A stretch of 55,274 bases of DNA from Actinomycetota bacterium (GCA_009923495.1 RFTJ01000007.1:1-55274), one strand, 5' to 3'; counted from the stretch's first letter, positions 44,101 to 51,795 are shown. Notes: generated by a model from the letters alone, not told the origin. A program made the numbers and translations.

Positions 44101-44233
44101 TGGCGCTAACAAAAAGTTCTTTGGCAAATGTCACTTTTCCAGCAACTGTCGCACCTGCTGCCTTGGCTGGTATTGCCATGCCCGTCACAGCAATTGTCGC
44201 TGCTAGCAGAATCTTTACAATCCGAGAATGCAT
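35180..44233 (-). CDS. Giant secreted repeat protein (3,017 residues) with carboxypeptidase-regulatory-like domains
   Basis: Signal peptide MHSRIVKILLAATIAVTGMA ends near PAKAAG. The rest is a chain of small beta-sandwiches of the carboxypeptidase-regulatory/CNA-B type, each with a variant of 'V-T-DxDGxYxFxGLPAGSYKIRFDG'. Residues ~30-500 are leading modules. Four long repeats begin near 500 (SGSGISGKV), 1009 (SASGVTGLM), 1519 (ATGISGRVL) and 2028 (SASGISGRV); each has an aromatic FWYG/TWYA block, a DPAP-x-WxLxxG segment, APDGAYxIxV and VWLG. From ~2460 diverged modules, a fibronectin-like segment (TPTWQWTGNDGIDG, with SAPIDVTGTSYSI) and a last beta domain ending in a Pro-rich tail follow. 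No LPxTG or membrane anchor. Cysteines are almost absent before the end. ATG with AGGGG upstream. Likely a fibre or adhesin. Confidence 0.88.
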   Translation of the reverse strand: MHSRIVKILLAATIAVTGMAIPAKAAGATVAGKVTFAKELFVSATLQLEQYDADQDKFTQVATATIAPSPAPTSTSAPYKFENVEDGTYRISNPLTLAEVPTAKLGVSTSKTFSVLDGKLLVEDKAALTIPDFKLSAIGKFAVKAMDSKTNQPIADAIITLTGQFNGADATFDSFIAPNKDGLATFPIPAIGSYSLKIVDPAGLHQDLLVEKSFTSLTTNLANPTPYTPLAGGILSVTVSSRFGKAANAVVHLLNSDEEIGLATADSEGVAVIKGIAPGDYTMWVGGPLGSVLRDSDPKAVTINEGETTSTTQVLVSGLTISGTVTAATDKVSSAPVADVRIEVAAVDADGNETPVSPAQTGTDGKYSTNGLSAGTYNLYFYDESSDWQDYRLSNSILGVVVGTTNVTQQNVALPSAAVVTGKVTSSEGSAVAYTTVELISAYGDTVTSTSTDDKGQYRITRVGAGKYSLKFTNENYRTAYSDDFTAAVNKLSTQDMVLYSGSGISGKVITTKSGQGIDGVRVSAYSASGSGLIAVSSTITQADGTYIFSGLPAGSYRIKYDGSTANPPTSNFWQLSTGANGKSFGQAADVITRPGLVTTNVNPAPVTPWALVTGNVRGKVLDENGEQVVAGLENATVTLVSTDGLIAQTAETDPDGNFEISVPDGIYGVKIAATGYTTGYLGSTNGLPTLIKNFADAVKVTIEDGLAKDVGSVDVSASGGTVKVTVTDEAQEPVSDGVLVAYDSQGNSVAFTDQCDENGTFSLSGLRGNHTFSFEAPGQYAKRFVGGTTKLSDAGTTVVPVADGKSYSYKLSTVNLPNLNLKLVVDSGTNAALYTDDVTVEVYTLKSGAWSINDDLTTSAGDGTVSLGVSNGGAYRIRVVTDAPEFAPIWLGSVPFATTVKDASTITIPTTGKAPTLDNVVLNVRTGGIRGAVSDSFAGQVANAQIQLLDTDGNILQTATSREDGIYNIYRVAPGTYTLKFIAERLAIKYANNVKVQSGQTASVPMTLNSASGVTGLMLAEDGSPVVGATVSIFAAGGSGVTPINSVQTQDDGAYNLIGLPAGSYKIRFDGTTADVPTDSFWYGEQANVETFKSGATVTTKLGEYLKNIDSRPTKSWALIKGTILDSASAVSGAAISLVTVSLATLTGKVIATDLTDENGNFALYAPDGSYQIQVQATGFASGFIDATEGGDVTLSASAVGAAVVSVNDHVAVIEGGLKADDLTLDLSGTGGTATITVKDDNSKTITDGAVTAYDSAGNIAGYDDKPQSGTFTISGLSGSYRLSYEQDGVFAKTFYGGTSDISDPKTQPVTVSKTQKPSVTINVKALPKLTVNVVTGSTPASAFKQPIMVEIYSLVDGTWTLNDGLSRETSEGTISFGVSKGDQYRIRVVPNSELLTPVWVGSARLAKSVNFASTITIPATGSAPALGNVVMNSVAGVIQGSVLDQDAAGIANASVSLIDNSGSVVDSTTSRADGSYRFSQEVPGVYTIKIMADGYAIKYLKSQSVVADTITPISTQLTPATGISGRVLLDGQLRSPVVGGSVSVYSATGTGNVALQTVQTDADGNYNFVGLPAGSYKLYFDNSIAEVPADSFWYGGGEENAGTFRVGQSVTATLGSYASGIDPAPASAWTLFTGNVHDGQWSVVGGSVSLVSVSLISLAGNALLTGVTDERGNFAIYAPDGAYRIKVAAPGYSIGYVDASEVGTPVLTASAATAAVLFISAGNLSFDSGLTETALSLDLGANGGKVTVSIKDDLGQAVTEGLVSAYDKTGKIVAQDSSSVGGVFSLSGLLGYYRISYQLDGVFAETFFGDTTSLGATGTKTVTVTDGSSITAAIKVKSLPKLTVNINGGSSAYKQPTLVEVYTQEDGQWVLDQGLTQETSDGALTFGVINSSQYRIRLVPANPALAPVWLGANSSALTVNLAKSILIPAAGAVTPVTGVVNVSAATLSGQVADSFQTLMAGVTVDLLASNGDVVAQTTTLEDGTYTFIQLIPGSYKLKFSLERFADKSASVNLTAGQSATQDAVLDSASGISGRVLGSGLQQSLQIVGFNRRGLDVVTPTDLPVAGAVVGLYLASGNGLTPVRTEITDEDGYFNFSGLVPGSYRMRIDGTVAAKPAERTWYASGEINASSFATATTIEAKRGELVTDIDPAPLKFWTVFDGLLKAGLSTISGATVTLTSTSGGGSFAGQTDADGFFSVFAPDGAYLVQISAPGYPSGFISDTETGVILDSIAANATILNIANGSAAFTTSLDLMNDPLDLASIGGSLQVQVVDGNTVLTEGTVTVYNRAGAVVAYTDVATGGTFNIDGLRGDYKVSYELPGSYALTFIGGTKSVSDPATVLVKVRDKAVTAAKLTAVALPKFTVNVKSGSSAYTQPATINVYKQEGKSWSIQPDLGGSTFTGSYTFGAVRGESYRVQVVPDDLNTSVGWVGNANALSVADATSYTVPATGAAPTMPAVVLNSAVQVTVPVKNGRPVALENVVVHLKVKVNAQGEGPEVDSQVLGTLEADAWGSVTFNRVPVSLFPISVTGTSGNSAEESWTWNAAAPTGNVETNQLEFNEVAILAALTGSIKTLDGVAIAGQTVTLLTDEGDEYASTDTDSEGKYSFTDLPLGVHFTVNSEPESGFLVVDGDADFTGRSGDKLEINFIQHYSVQFGGVVLDADGNPRAEALVNIYRVAGTKLDVNSDDVLSVYTDAEGKWTFDGAEFNAEVGNYAFFADGLDSDFTPAYLGNDKCVTSDNLPDPKSGCAVAKPADALVVNTSKDVQSLTNITLVLGATDNSAPTGVKISKSPTATTLVTPTWQWTGNDGIDGKALSSQVVIASAAYGKAMGPWSAPIDVTGTSYSIMGVRGTTYCFAVSMLDKSGNASAYTAPSCSTVAMDDTAMKPAKTKLWSQVAVKGSFLGKVTMAKKNSKNAVLNVTKAAAGKSLCIYYATGPKFGSFTVTVNGKKLGKPIATAGKAGQIKSICFTTAIKANSKIAINVAKAGNGVQIDGYAITVAKPAPPTPPVTNLKVK
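36860..42740 (-). repeat. Four tandem ~1.53-kb coding repeats in the giant gene
   Basis: The phrase encoding S/T-G-I/V-S/T-G recurs near 42735, 41205, 39675 and 38150, spacing 1,530, 1,530 and about 1,525 bases. Each unit repeats the same order of six modules; the fourth lacks the sixth and runs into the unique C-terminal part. DNA identity looks moderate rather than perfect, so the array is old or diversified. Confidence 0.8.
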
Positions 44234-44400
44234 TAGAACCCCTAAATTCGCCTTGTCTAGAGGACATTATCCCACTAAAACTATGCTTTTAGGTAACAGG
44301 ATTCAGGAATTTGTAGCAATCTTGGATTTTGCTTGTGCGTTACTTCTTGCGAGACACTCCCTGAAAGTGCGAGAAAATTTCCATCTTTTACACTTGTCAC

Positions 44401-45537
44401 ATGGCTGAAAATCTTGAAATTACTATTCCTGTTGACTTTTTACCCAAAGACGGGCGCTTTGGCGCTGGGCCGTCAAAAGTGCGTGAAGAGCAAATATCCG
44501 CTCTATCTAAGGTTTCTCGGTCATATTTGGGTACTTCTCACCGGCAAAAGCCGGTGAAGAATGAGGTCGCTCGCCTGCGCGCCGGTGTTGCAGAACTGTT
44601 CAATTTGCCACAGGGTTACGAGGTCGTAATTGGCAATGGTGGCTCAACGGCATTCTGGGAAGTGGCAGTTTTTGGCCTCATTCGAGATCGTGCCCAATTC
44701 TTGTCATTTGGGGAGTTTGGTTCAAAGTTTGCTAGTTCAGCAAAGAGTGCCCCATTTCTGGGGGAACCTACTGTTCTAAAAGGCGAGCCCGGCGATGCGC
44801 CATCATTCATAGCTGAACCTGGCATTGATGCTTATTGCAGCCCACACAATGAAACTTCCACTGGTGTGGCAGTGACCCCAGTGCGTCCAGTTGGTGCGGA
44901 TGAAGATGCCCTCGTAATTATCGACGCGACTTCAGGGGCAGGCGGCCTCGCGGTTGATTTGGCAGAGGTAGATGTCTACTACTTCTCGCCACAAAAATGT
45001 TTTGGTTCTGATGGTGGGCTGTTCATCGCACTTATGTCTCCTAAAGCGATTGCTAGAGCCGAAGAAATTAAAGCAAGCGGTCGTTACATTCCTGCGTTCC
45101 TTGATCTGATGACTGCGATTGAAAATAGTCGACTCGACCAGACCTACAACACTCCAGCGCTGGCAACTATCTTTATGATGGCTGAGCAGGTGGATTGGTT
45201 TAACGCAAATGGCGGACTTAACTGGTGTATTGCCAGATCAACTGAATCTTCTGATGCTATTTACAATTGGGCCGCAGCAAGTAACATTGCAACACCATAT
45301 GTATCTGATCCAACTAAGCGATCGAAAGTTGTTGCCACAATTGACTTTGATGAGTCGATAGACGCAACAATAATCGCAAAAAATCTGCGGGCGAATGGAA
45401 TTGTGGATGTTGAGCCATACCGTAAACTCGGCCGAAACCAATTACGAATTTCAGTTTTTCCAGCAGTAGAACCAAGCGATGTTCGTCAGCTTCTGAAAAG
45501 TATTGACTACGTAGTGGGCCAGCTCGCAGGAGACTAA
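44401..45537 (+). CDS. serC: Phosphoserine aminotransferase
   Basis: 378-residue PLP enzyme that makes O-phospho-L-serine from 3-phosphohydroxypyruvate and glutamate. It is the actinobacterial type: LPKDGRFGAGPSKVREEQ at the start, SYLGTSHRQKPVK, GNGGSTAFWE near 80, DATSGAGG near 180 and PLP lysine in YYFSPQKCFGSDGG near 200. C-terminal FPAVEPSDVRQLLKSIDYVV is also typical. ATG start with no clear Shine-Dalgarno, perhaps leaderless. Its TAA stop overlaps that of the tiny convergent membrane ORF. Confidence 0.96.
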   Translation: MAENLEITIPVDFLPKDGRFGAGPSKVREEQISALSKVSRSYLGTSHRQKPVKNEVARLRAGVAELFNLPQGYEVVIGNGGSTAFWEVAVFGLIRDRAQFLSFGEFGSKFASSAKSAPFLGEPTVLKGEPGDAPSFIAEPGIDAYCSPHNETSTGVAVTPVRPVGADEDALVIIDATSGAGGLAVDLAEVDVYYFSPQKCFGSDGGLFIALMSPKAIARAEEIKASGRYIPAFLDLMTAIENSRLDQTYNTPALATIFMMAEQVDWFNANGGLNWCIARSTESSDAIYNWAAASNIATPYVSDPTKRSKVVATIDFDESIDATIIAKNLRANGIVDVEPYRKLGRNQLRISVFPAVEPSDVRQLLKSIDYVVGQLAGD

Positions 45538-45623
45538 CTTCCTAAAAAGGCTGAAACGACTACCGCCAAAAACATTCCGATAAGCACGGCAATAGTTACA
45601 AACCTGCGAATATTTGGGCTCAT
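45534..45623 (-). CDS. Putative 29-residue single-span membrane protein
   Basis: Reading the complement from ATG at 45623 gives MSPNIRRFVTIAVLIGMFLA, then VVVSAFLGS and a stop. It has a short basic head and one hydrophobic helix, the layout of small membrane peptides that modulate larger complexes. An in-frame ATG at 45635 would add four residues. The stop TAG overlaps the serC stop (CTAA, 45534-45537), a tight convergent packing also used by purM and DUF3073. No homologue comes to mind; the claim rests on composition and fit to an otherwise empty gap between serC and DUF2530. Confidence 0.5.
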   Translation of the reverse strand: MSPNIRRFVTIAVLIGMFLAVVVSAFLGS

Positions 45624-45682
45624 ATCTAAAAGCATAATGCCGATTTGGTATGGCCGGTTTTTAAGGTAGTACGCTTTGCCAC

Positions 45683-45943
45683 ATGGAATCTGAAAAGCAC
45701 AGCACTGCACCCGAGCTTCAACCTATTGCGGTTGATGGAATTCGCGAAGTAACTATCGGCACGATGATTTGGGCCATAGGTTTGTTTGTTTGCTTACTCT
45801 TCAATGAACATCTGACTTCGCGCGGATATTCAGATGCAAAATGGATCTGCTTAGCTGGCGTCGTCCTCGGTCTGCTCGGACAGATCTACACCCGGCGACG
45901 GGTCAACCGGCTCAATCTCATCGGCAAAGTCATCGACCGCTAA
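45683..45943 (+). CDS. DUF2530 family membrane protein
   Basis: 86 residues with two membrane helices (about 27-42 and 54-69) and a basic C-terminus TRRRVNRLN. PELQPIAVDGIREVTIGTMIWAIG and LAGVVLGLLGQIYTRRR correspond to the DUF2530 pattern LxPLxVDGxRxVxxGTxxW and GxGLGLLGxxYxRRR. Unknown function. It begins 59 bases upstream-divergent from the small membrane ORF, and its last 93 bases overlap, antisense, the coding end of DUF3027. ATG start; the GGTAG upstream is a weak ribosome site. Confidence 0.83.
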   Translation: MESEKHSTAPELQPIAVDGIREVTIGTMIWAIGLFVCLLFNEHLTSRGYSDAKWICLAGVVLGLLGQIYTRRRVNRLNLIGKVIDR

Positions 45944-46663
45944 GTCAACGACTGGCACCGGAGAATTTTGAGTAACCTCAACAGCAGAATGCGCCCCACA
46001 ACCAAAGTTCATGGCAACAACACGACCATCAGCTGCGCCATATTCATTGCCGCACATTCCAAACGCCTGACCAAGCGATCCGCCAACCGGAATTAAGAAT
46101 CCACAAGTGCTGCAATCGGCAGGTGCCGACTTAGCCATCAAACTTCTTGGGCCAGTTTGGCCACTCATCCAGCGATTAACCGCTTGTTCGAGTCCGAGCT
46201 CGCTCAGGATTTTTTCGCGACCTAGTCCAAGTTCCCATTGCATGGGGTGTAGCTCGGCTAATTCAGACTCGAGTTCAGCTAAGCCAGTGAAGCCAGCCGT
46301 GAGTCGGGGATCATTTGCTGGTGCCGGGAGTAAATCACCAACTCCTAAGTCACCAGCTTGAACCCGCTCAGCCCATGGATGCCAAGCAGGAGGAACTAGC
46401 GCATCTGGACCAGGTAGCAAATTAATTTCACTAACTGTTCCGTAATCTTGATCACTTATTGCAATAACTGAAACTGCCCAGTACCAACCAGGATATCCAG
46501 GAGCCAAACATTCGAAGGTATGGATTGCGACAGCAAAATCTTGTTCGCCGGTATCTTGCAAACTCACATCAAGTGATTTGCCAAGTTCACTTGCTGGCAC
46601 AGCCTCGCTGAGCGCAGCTAAAGCTAGTGCGCCTGAGTTTTTGGCTAACGCTGAAATTTTCAC
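45851..46663 (-). CDS. DUF3027 family protein
   Basis: 270-residue conserved actinobacterial protein of unknown function. Recognised by the N-terminal AHTFECLAPGYPGWYWAVSV-like segment, the WHPWAERVQAGDLGVGDLLP block and DPRLTAGF. A second part holds STCGFLIPVGGSLGQAFGMCGNEY with two to three Cys and GAHSAVEV, possibly a zinc site. The C-terminal ~35 residues are acidic and probably disordered; this tail is what overlaps DUF2530 by 93 bases. The cold-shock gene precedes it by 18 bases, so the two are probably co-transcribed, an arrangement common in Actinobacteria. Confidence 0.88.
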   Translation of the reverse strand: MKISALAKNSGALALAALSEAVPASELGKSLDVSLQDTGEQDFAVAIHTFECLAPGYPGWYWAVSVIAISDQDYGTVSEINLLPGPDALVPPAWHPWAERVQAGDLGVGDLLPAPANDPRLTAGFTGLAELESELAELHPMQWELGLGREKILSELGLEQAVNRWMSGQTGPRSLMAKSAPADCSTCGFLIPVGGSLGQAFGMCGNEYGAADGRVVAMNFGCGAHSAVEVTQNSPVPVVDLAVDDFADEIEPVDPSPGVDLSEQTEDDAS

Positions 46664-46681
46664 AATAAAAGTTAATCTGAC

Positions 46682-47065
46682 TTAAACATCAATTTGATCG
46701 GCAACAGCGCGCAATACGGCTGCGGCTTTCTGGCTCTGGCGATCATCTGGGTAGCGGCCACGACGCAGACTGTTTGCAAATGAATCAAGAAGTTTGATGA
46801 CATCTTCTAACACGATTGCCATATCTTCCGCACCCTTGCGGCCAGATTTAGCAATGCTTGGCGGCTCTTCTAGAACTCTTAGCGAAAGTGCTTGAAGTCC
46901 TTTACGACCCTCTGCAACACCAAACTCAACGCGCGTTCCATTCTTGAGCGAAAGGACCCCAGCTGGAAGCGCGGAGGCATGAAGAAATACTTCATCACCT
47001 TCATCTGTTTGCAAAAAGCCGTAGCCCTTTTCACTGTCGTAAAACTTCACTTTGCCAGTTGGCAT
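46682..47065 (-). CDS. Cold-shock protein, long actinobacterial form (CspB-like)
   Basis: 127 residues. Residues 1-65 are a cold-shock domain with RNP1-like KGYGFLQ and RNP2-like VFLHASA; the C-terminal ~60 residues form a helical extension (VLEDVIKLLDSFANSLRRGRY, then AAVLRAVADQI) that is standard in the ~130-residue Csp of mycobacteria and streptomycetes. Expected to bind RNA or ssDNA and prevent structure. ATG with GAGCAAGACC upstream. Paired with DUF3027. Confidence 0.93.
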   Translation of the reverse strand: MPTGKVKFYDSEKGYGFLQTDEGDEVFLHASALPAGVLSLKNGTRVEFGVAEGRKGLQALSLRVLEEPPSIAKSGRKGAEDMAIVLEDVIKLLDSFANSLRRGRYPDDRQSQKAAAVLRAVADQIDV

Positions 47066-47175
47066 GGTCTTGCTCCTTGATCAATTCCTTATGTTAGGTT
47101 GCCCACAACACTTACCTAAGCGTAAGGGAGATTGTTCATCCGCCAAAATGCAGCAAACATGCCTAAAATTGGTCT

Positions 47176-47394
47176 ATGCGCGGAGATCGAATCATGCAAG
47201 CAGGGATAATCGCTCTGGCATTAGGAATGATTTGCGCTGGTATCGCCATTTCGCCATTATTTATTGCGAATTTAATTCTGCCCAGTTACTGGTGGGGGCT
47301 CTCAATGCTTACTGTAATAGGGCTGGGGCTAATTCTCCTTGGGTTGCGCAGCTCAGCAAAAACTCGGTCAAAAGCAATGCGAGATAAACCGTGA
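47176..47394 (+). CDS. Small two-helix membrane protein
   Basis: 72 residues, not a family I recognise. Two hydrophobic helices (about 9-31 and 40-60) separated by PSYWWG, a polar basic tail SSAKTRSKAMRDK. The orientation would put both ends in the cytoplasm. It lies divergent from the cold-shock gene (110 bases) and convergent with the lipoprotein. ATG at 47176 chosen; a second in-frame ATG six codons on is possible. Evidence for coding is the clean hydrophobic pattern and lack of other use for the space. Confidence 0.65.
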   Translation: MRGDRIMQAGIIALALGMICAGIAISPLFIANLILPSYWWGLSMLTVIGLGLILLGLRSSAKTRSKAMRDKP

Positions 47395-47429
47395 GCGGTA
47401 ATTTTCCTGCCCAAGTCTTGCCTCAATCA

Positions 47430-48584
47430 TTAGCGCTTAGTTACCGCTATCGGATTCGTGATAACAGTGAGCGGCAAGTAGGTTGATTTGGTAACGACAA
47501 TGCGCACCGAAATGTACTTCTTGTAATCTGCCGCAGACAACTTGTAGGCGCTCTTTGTGCCGCCAGGTATCGCTTTGTTATTTCGAAGCCACTGATACGC
47601 GATCTTTGCCGAAGTCGGCGAAGGATTGAAATTAGCAATGCTTAGTTTTGACCCGACTTTGCCTATTCCAGAAATACTTGGATAACCCGAAAATTTAAAG
47701 GTTTTGAAGTTAACGGACGTTTCATCCTTCGACTTATCCAGGCTCCACCAATTCTTTGGCCGGAAAACTGCCTTATAAGTGTGAGCGCCAGTTGTCTGCC
47801 CGGACGCGATTAGCGTGAAGACACCCTCAGCGCCTTGGTCAGCTAGGCCAAGACTTGTGCTTCCGTCAAAAAATTCAACTAAGCCTTCTGCTGGCGAACC
47901 CAAAGTAGCAATTAGTTGAACTTCCACCGAGCCATCAAAAAGTGATGATGGTTTAGTCGTCAAATCCAGACTAGTTGCCGTACTACTGATGCCGCTCAAT
48001 GTAATGGTTGCCGTTGAATTACTTTTCTGATTTTCGTCAGCTGTAAACTCAACGGTATTTTCATCGATTTTTCTAGCGCTGCCAGTAACCTCGCCGACTG
48101 TTCCCGGCAGTTTGATTGTGGTGGTTGTGAACATCAGCGAGACGCCAGTTAGCGAAAATGGATTGTCGATGTCTTCGGAACCAGAAGTAGATGTCTGGGT
48201 AATTACTAACTGGTTAGCTTCGCGATCAAAGAGCAGATTCCCTGAATCAGTAATGGATGATGCCTCACCGAGTATCGTGATGTCTCCTGACAAATCACAG
48301 GTGTAAAGCCACTGACCTAGTTCGCGATCTTCACCAGGCGCGCAACTGGCACTCGGTGCTGGCGACGGAGAAGCTGAGTCATCTGGACTGGGGCTTGGAA
48401 AATTGTTGCTAGTAAGCACTTGAGCCCACTGCTCAACGGTACTTACATTTCGTAGCGCCGACTTGGGTACGCCAAAAGTGGTTGTGCCCGACACTGTCCC
48501 TGAACTGCTGATTGTGTAAGTAGAACTAAGCGCGCACCCACTCAGTAACGAGACTGCGGTGGCAATTATTAGTATCTTCTTCAT
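47430..48584 (-). CDS. Lipoprotein with Ig-like repeats
   Basis: 384 residues with a type II signal peptide: MKKILIIATAVSLLSGC, lipid-modified Cys17. The N-terminal part (TYTISSSGTVSGTTTFGVPK) resembles LppM-type lipoprotein domains that start with a beta-rich 'SGTVSG' strand. A Ser/Pro linker near 65-80 follows, then a bacterial-Ig-like module (VQLIATLGSPAEGLVEFFDGSTSLG around 225-275) and a C-terminal domain with SKLSIANFNPSPTSAKIAYQ and ISVRIVVTK that looks like the 'xYQWLRNxxxIxGAT' repeat seen in actinobacterial surface proteins. Presumably anchored on the outer face of the membrane; role unknown. Confidence 0.8.
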   Translation of the reverse strand: MKKILIIATAVSLLSGCALSSTYTISSSGTVSGTTTFGVPKSALRNVSTVEQWAQVLTSNNFPSPSPDDSASPSPAPSASCAPGEDRELGQWLYTCDLSGDITILGEASSITDSGNLLFDREANQLVITQTSTSGSEDIDNPFSLTGVSLMFTTTTIKLPGTVGEVTGSARKIDENTVEFTADENQKSNSTATITLSGISSTATSLDLTTKPSSLFDGSVEVQLIATLGSPAEGLVEFFDGSTSLGLADQGAEGVFTLIASGQTTGAHTYKAVFRPKNWWSLDKSKDETSVNFKTFKFSGYPSISGIGKVGSKLSIANFNPSPTSAKIAYQWLRNNKAIPGGTKSAYKLSAADYKKYISVRIVVTKSTYLPLTVITNPIAVTKR

Positions 48585-48701
48585 TAGGCAGTGTCCTTCG
48601 GGTAATCGTTATTCTCACCCTATGCAACCAGTGGCCCCATTTGCGTATTATTTAAGTTAATTCTTTGACTCATCGGTCACTAGATGCTCCAATCAAAAAT
48701 T

Positions 48702-48735
48702 GGCCCCCACATCCAAAGATGCAGGGGCCAAAAAA
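48702..48735 (-). terminator. Probable terminator downstream of groEL
   Basis: On the minus strand GGCCCCTGCATC and GATGTGGGGGCC form a stem with two inner mismatches around a TTTG loop (48729-48702), followed by AATTTTTG. It lies 17 bases past the groEL stop, the expected place for an intrinsic terminator. Confidence 0.75.
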
Positions 48736-48745
48736 GTTTTGAACT

Positions 48746-50439
<1,694 letters not shown>

Positions 50440-50447
50440 TCCTATTG

Positions 50448-50474
50448 TTGGCACTCTGACCCCTAGAGTGCAAA
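50448..50474. promoter_or_regulatory. CIRCE operator 2 (HrcA) before groEL
   Basis: TTGGCACTC-N9-GAGTGCAAA, arms pairing except at two positions, eight bases beyond operator 1. Two adjacent CIRCE elements allow cooperative HrcA binding and a tighter repressed state than a single site. Confidence 0.85.
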
Positions 50475-50496
50475 TCGGGGCGAGAATCTGGGCATA

Positions 50497-50532
50497 AATA
50501 AAGGGCCCCAGATTAAACTGAGGCCCTTTATT
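50497..50532. terminator. Bidirectional terminator after the small cold-shock gene
   Basis: AATAAAGGGCC and GGCCCTTTATT form an exact 11-bp stem, extended on the inner side by a CAG/CTG pair (one mismatch) around a short AT loop. It starts 9 bases after the csp stop and stands between csp and the groEL operators. Confidence 0.85.
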
Positions 50533-50541
50533 CGCTAAAAA

Positions 50542-50748
50542 TTAAGCTGAAACCGGGCGGACGTGTTCTGCCTGTGGACCCTTTGGTCCTTCGCCAATTT
50601 CGAACTCAACTCGCTGGTCCTGTTCGAGCGTCTTGAATCCGTCACCCTCAATTGCTGAGTAATGAACGAAGACGTCGCGGTCGGTGCCATCAACTTCAAC
50701 GAAGCCGTAGCCCTTTTCCTGATTGAACCACTTAACAGTGCCTAACAT
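50542..50748 (-). CDS. cspA: Cold-shock protein CspA family
   Basis: 68 residues, a single cold-shock domain: [20 protein letters not shown] with RNP1 KGYGFV, RNP2 VFVHYSAI, and [13 protein letters not shown] at the end. The ATG at 50748 is chosen on family length; the frame is open 150 bases further but that part (Arg/Gln-rich, no motif) is better read as a long 5' untranslated leader, typical for cold-inducible csp mRNA. The 5' gap of about 238 bases to the LytR_C gene holds this leader and promoter. RNA chaperone, probably abundant. Confidence 0.97.
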   Translation of the reverse strand: MLGTVKWFNQEKGYGFVEVDGTDRDVFVHYSAIEGDGFKTLEQDQRVEFEIGEGPKGPQAEHVRPVSA

Positions 50749-50986
50749 GGCATCTCTTTCTTTTGGGGGCGAACTAACGTTTGTTAGTCCGGGCCTTGCT
50801 CCCTGCCCACCAAAGTGAGAGTTCGCAGCTTGCTCGCGAATCTGTGTCTTCGAGTCTTGCTCTCTAACTGCCTTGCGCTTGCGGTCGACCAAAACCAACT
50901 CTATTGCACAAATTTGGATTCAAAACGCCAAAATTGTCGATTTTAAGAAAATTGTTCACATTCATAACGAAATTTGATGAAGCAAC

Positions 50987-51409
50987 CTACTTGGTTAAAA
51001 CCAAGGTGAGATTATCTTGACTCAAATTGCTTGGAGCCAGAACTGCAGCTCCGCCAGTTTCAATTGCAAGTGAATCGGCAAGTTCGGCGAAGCCTGCTGG
51101 GTAATAAACGGTTGTTTGCTGTAATTGCTCGCCAGGCCAGTTGCCGATCTGATTAATCTGCCAGCCTCGGCTAGCTAAAACATTGCTAACTTGACTGGCC
51201 AACCCAACTGTGGTCGTGCCATTTAATACATTAACGCCAAGTCGCAAACTTGCGGAGGCGAATGGACTCGGCTTAGTCGATGCCGAGGCGGTGGAGCTTG
51301 GCCGCAGTTTAGTTAGAGTTAGCCCAGCGCCGGCAAGAATGCTCACGGTAATAAGCATGACTAAAAGTGGTCTAGTTACTCGATGGTTAAAGGACTGCCC
51401 AGCGGACAA
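50987..51409 (-). CDS. LytR_C domain membrane protein (VirR-like)
   Basis: 140 residues: one N-terminal membrane helix (about 13-35), a Ser/Thr linker, and an extracellular LytR_C domain that begins at LRLGVNVLNGTTTVGLASQVSNVL and contains GWQINQIGNWP and TTVYYPAGF. Free LytR_C proteins such as mycobacterial VirR (Rv0431) act in envelope assembly beside LCP enzymes. DUF3263 followed by LytR_C matches Rv0430-Rv0431. TTG start, supported by GAGG that overlaps the DUF3263 stop; the spacing to it is 8 bases. Confidence 0.88.
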   Translation of the reverse strand: MSAGQSFNHRVTRPLLVMLITVSILAGAGLTLTKLRPSSTASASTKPSPFASASLRLGVNVLNGTTTVGLASQVSNVLASRGWQINQIGNWPGEQLQQTTVYYPAGFAELADSLAIETGGAAVLAPSNLSQDNLTLVLTK

Positions 51410-51417
51410 CTTAAGCC

Positions 51418-51711
51418 TCAGGAAAGTTCAATGCCGAGGCGACGTGCTGACCGTGCTCGCTGACGAGAAGCACGCATGCGCTGCAGGCGCTTTACTAACA
51501 TCGGATCAAAAGCCATAGCTGCGGGCTGATCAAGGAGTGAGTTTAGAACTTGGTAGTAGCGAGTAGCCGACATGTCGAACTGTTCGCGGATTGCCTGCTC
51601 TTTGGCGCCAGCAAACTTCCACCATTGGCGTTCAAATTCAAGAATGCGTTGGTCGCGTTCCGATAAAGAACTAGCTTCATCGGAAGATGCTACGCGAGCT
51701 GGATCAATCAC
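51418..51711 (-). CDS. DUF3263 family protein
   Basis: 97 residues. LSERDQRILEFERQWWKFAGAKEQAIREQF followed by MSATRYYQVLNSLLDQPAAMAFDP is the complete DUF3263 pattern, a helix-turn-helix-like fold, with a basic tail RMRASRQRARSARR suggesting DNA or RNA contact. Same position as mycobacterial Rv0430. GTG start with GAAGA upstream. Probably a two-gene transcript with LytR_C, whose TTG start follows after eight bases. Confidence 0.92.
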   Translation of the reverse strand: MIDPARVASSDEASSLSERDQRILEFERQWWKFAGAKEQAIREQFDMSATRYYQVLNSLLDQPAAMAFDPMLVKRLQRMRASRQRARSARRLGIELS

Positions 51712-51795
51712 TCTTCAATGTTATTGGTAGACCCTGACGAACTTGCAGTTACCCCAAAGTTTTGCTGCGGTATGTCGCTCATTACTTTTACCTGG

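Noticed and set aside
47395-47449. AGCGGTAA/TTACCGCT inverted repeat between the small membrane gene and lipoprotein
   Set aside because: Eight-base arms separated by 39 bases, reaching into coding sequence; chance cannot be excluded.
50749-50898. Fifty-residue N-terminal extension of the small cold-shock protein
   Set aside because: CspA proteins are about 67-70 residues; the extra sequence is better explained as a long 5' leader of the mRNA.
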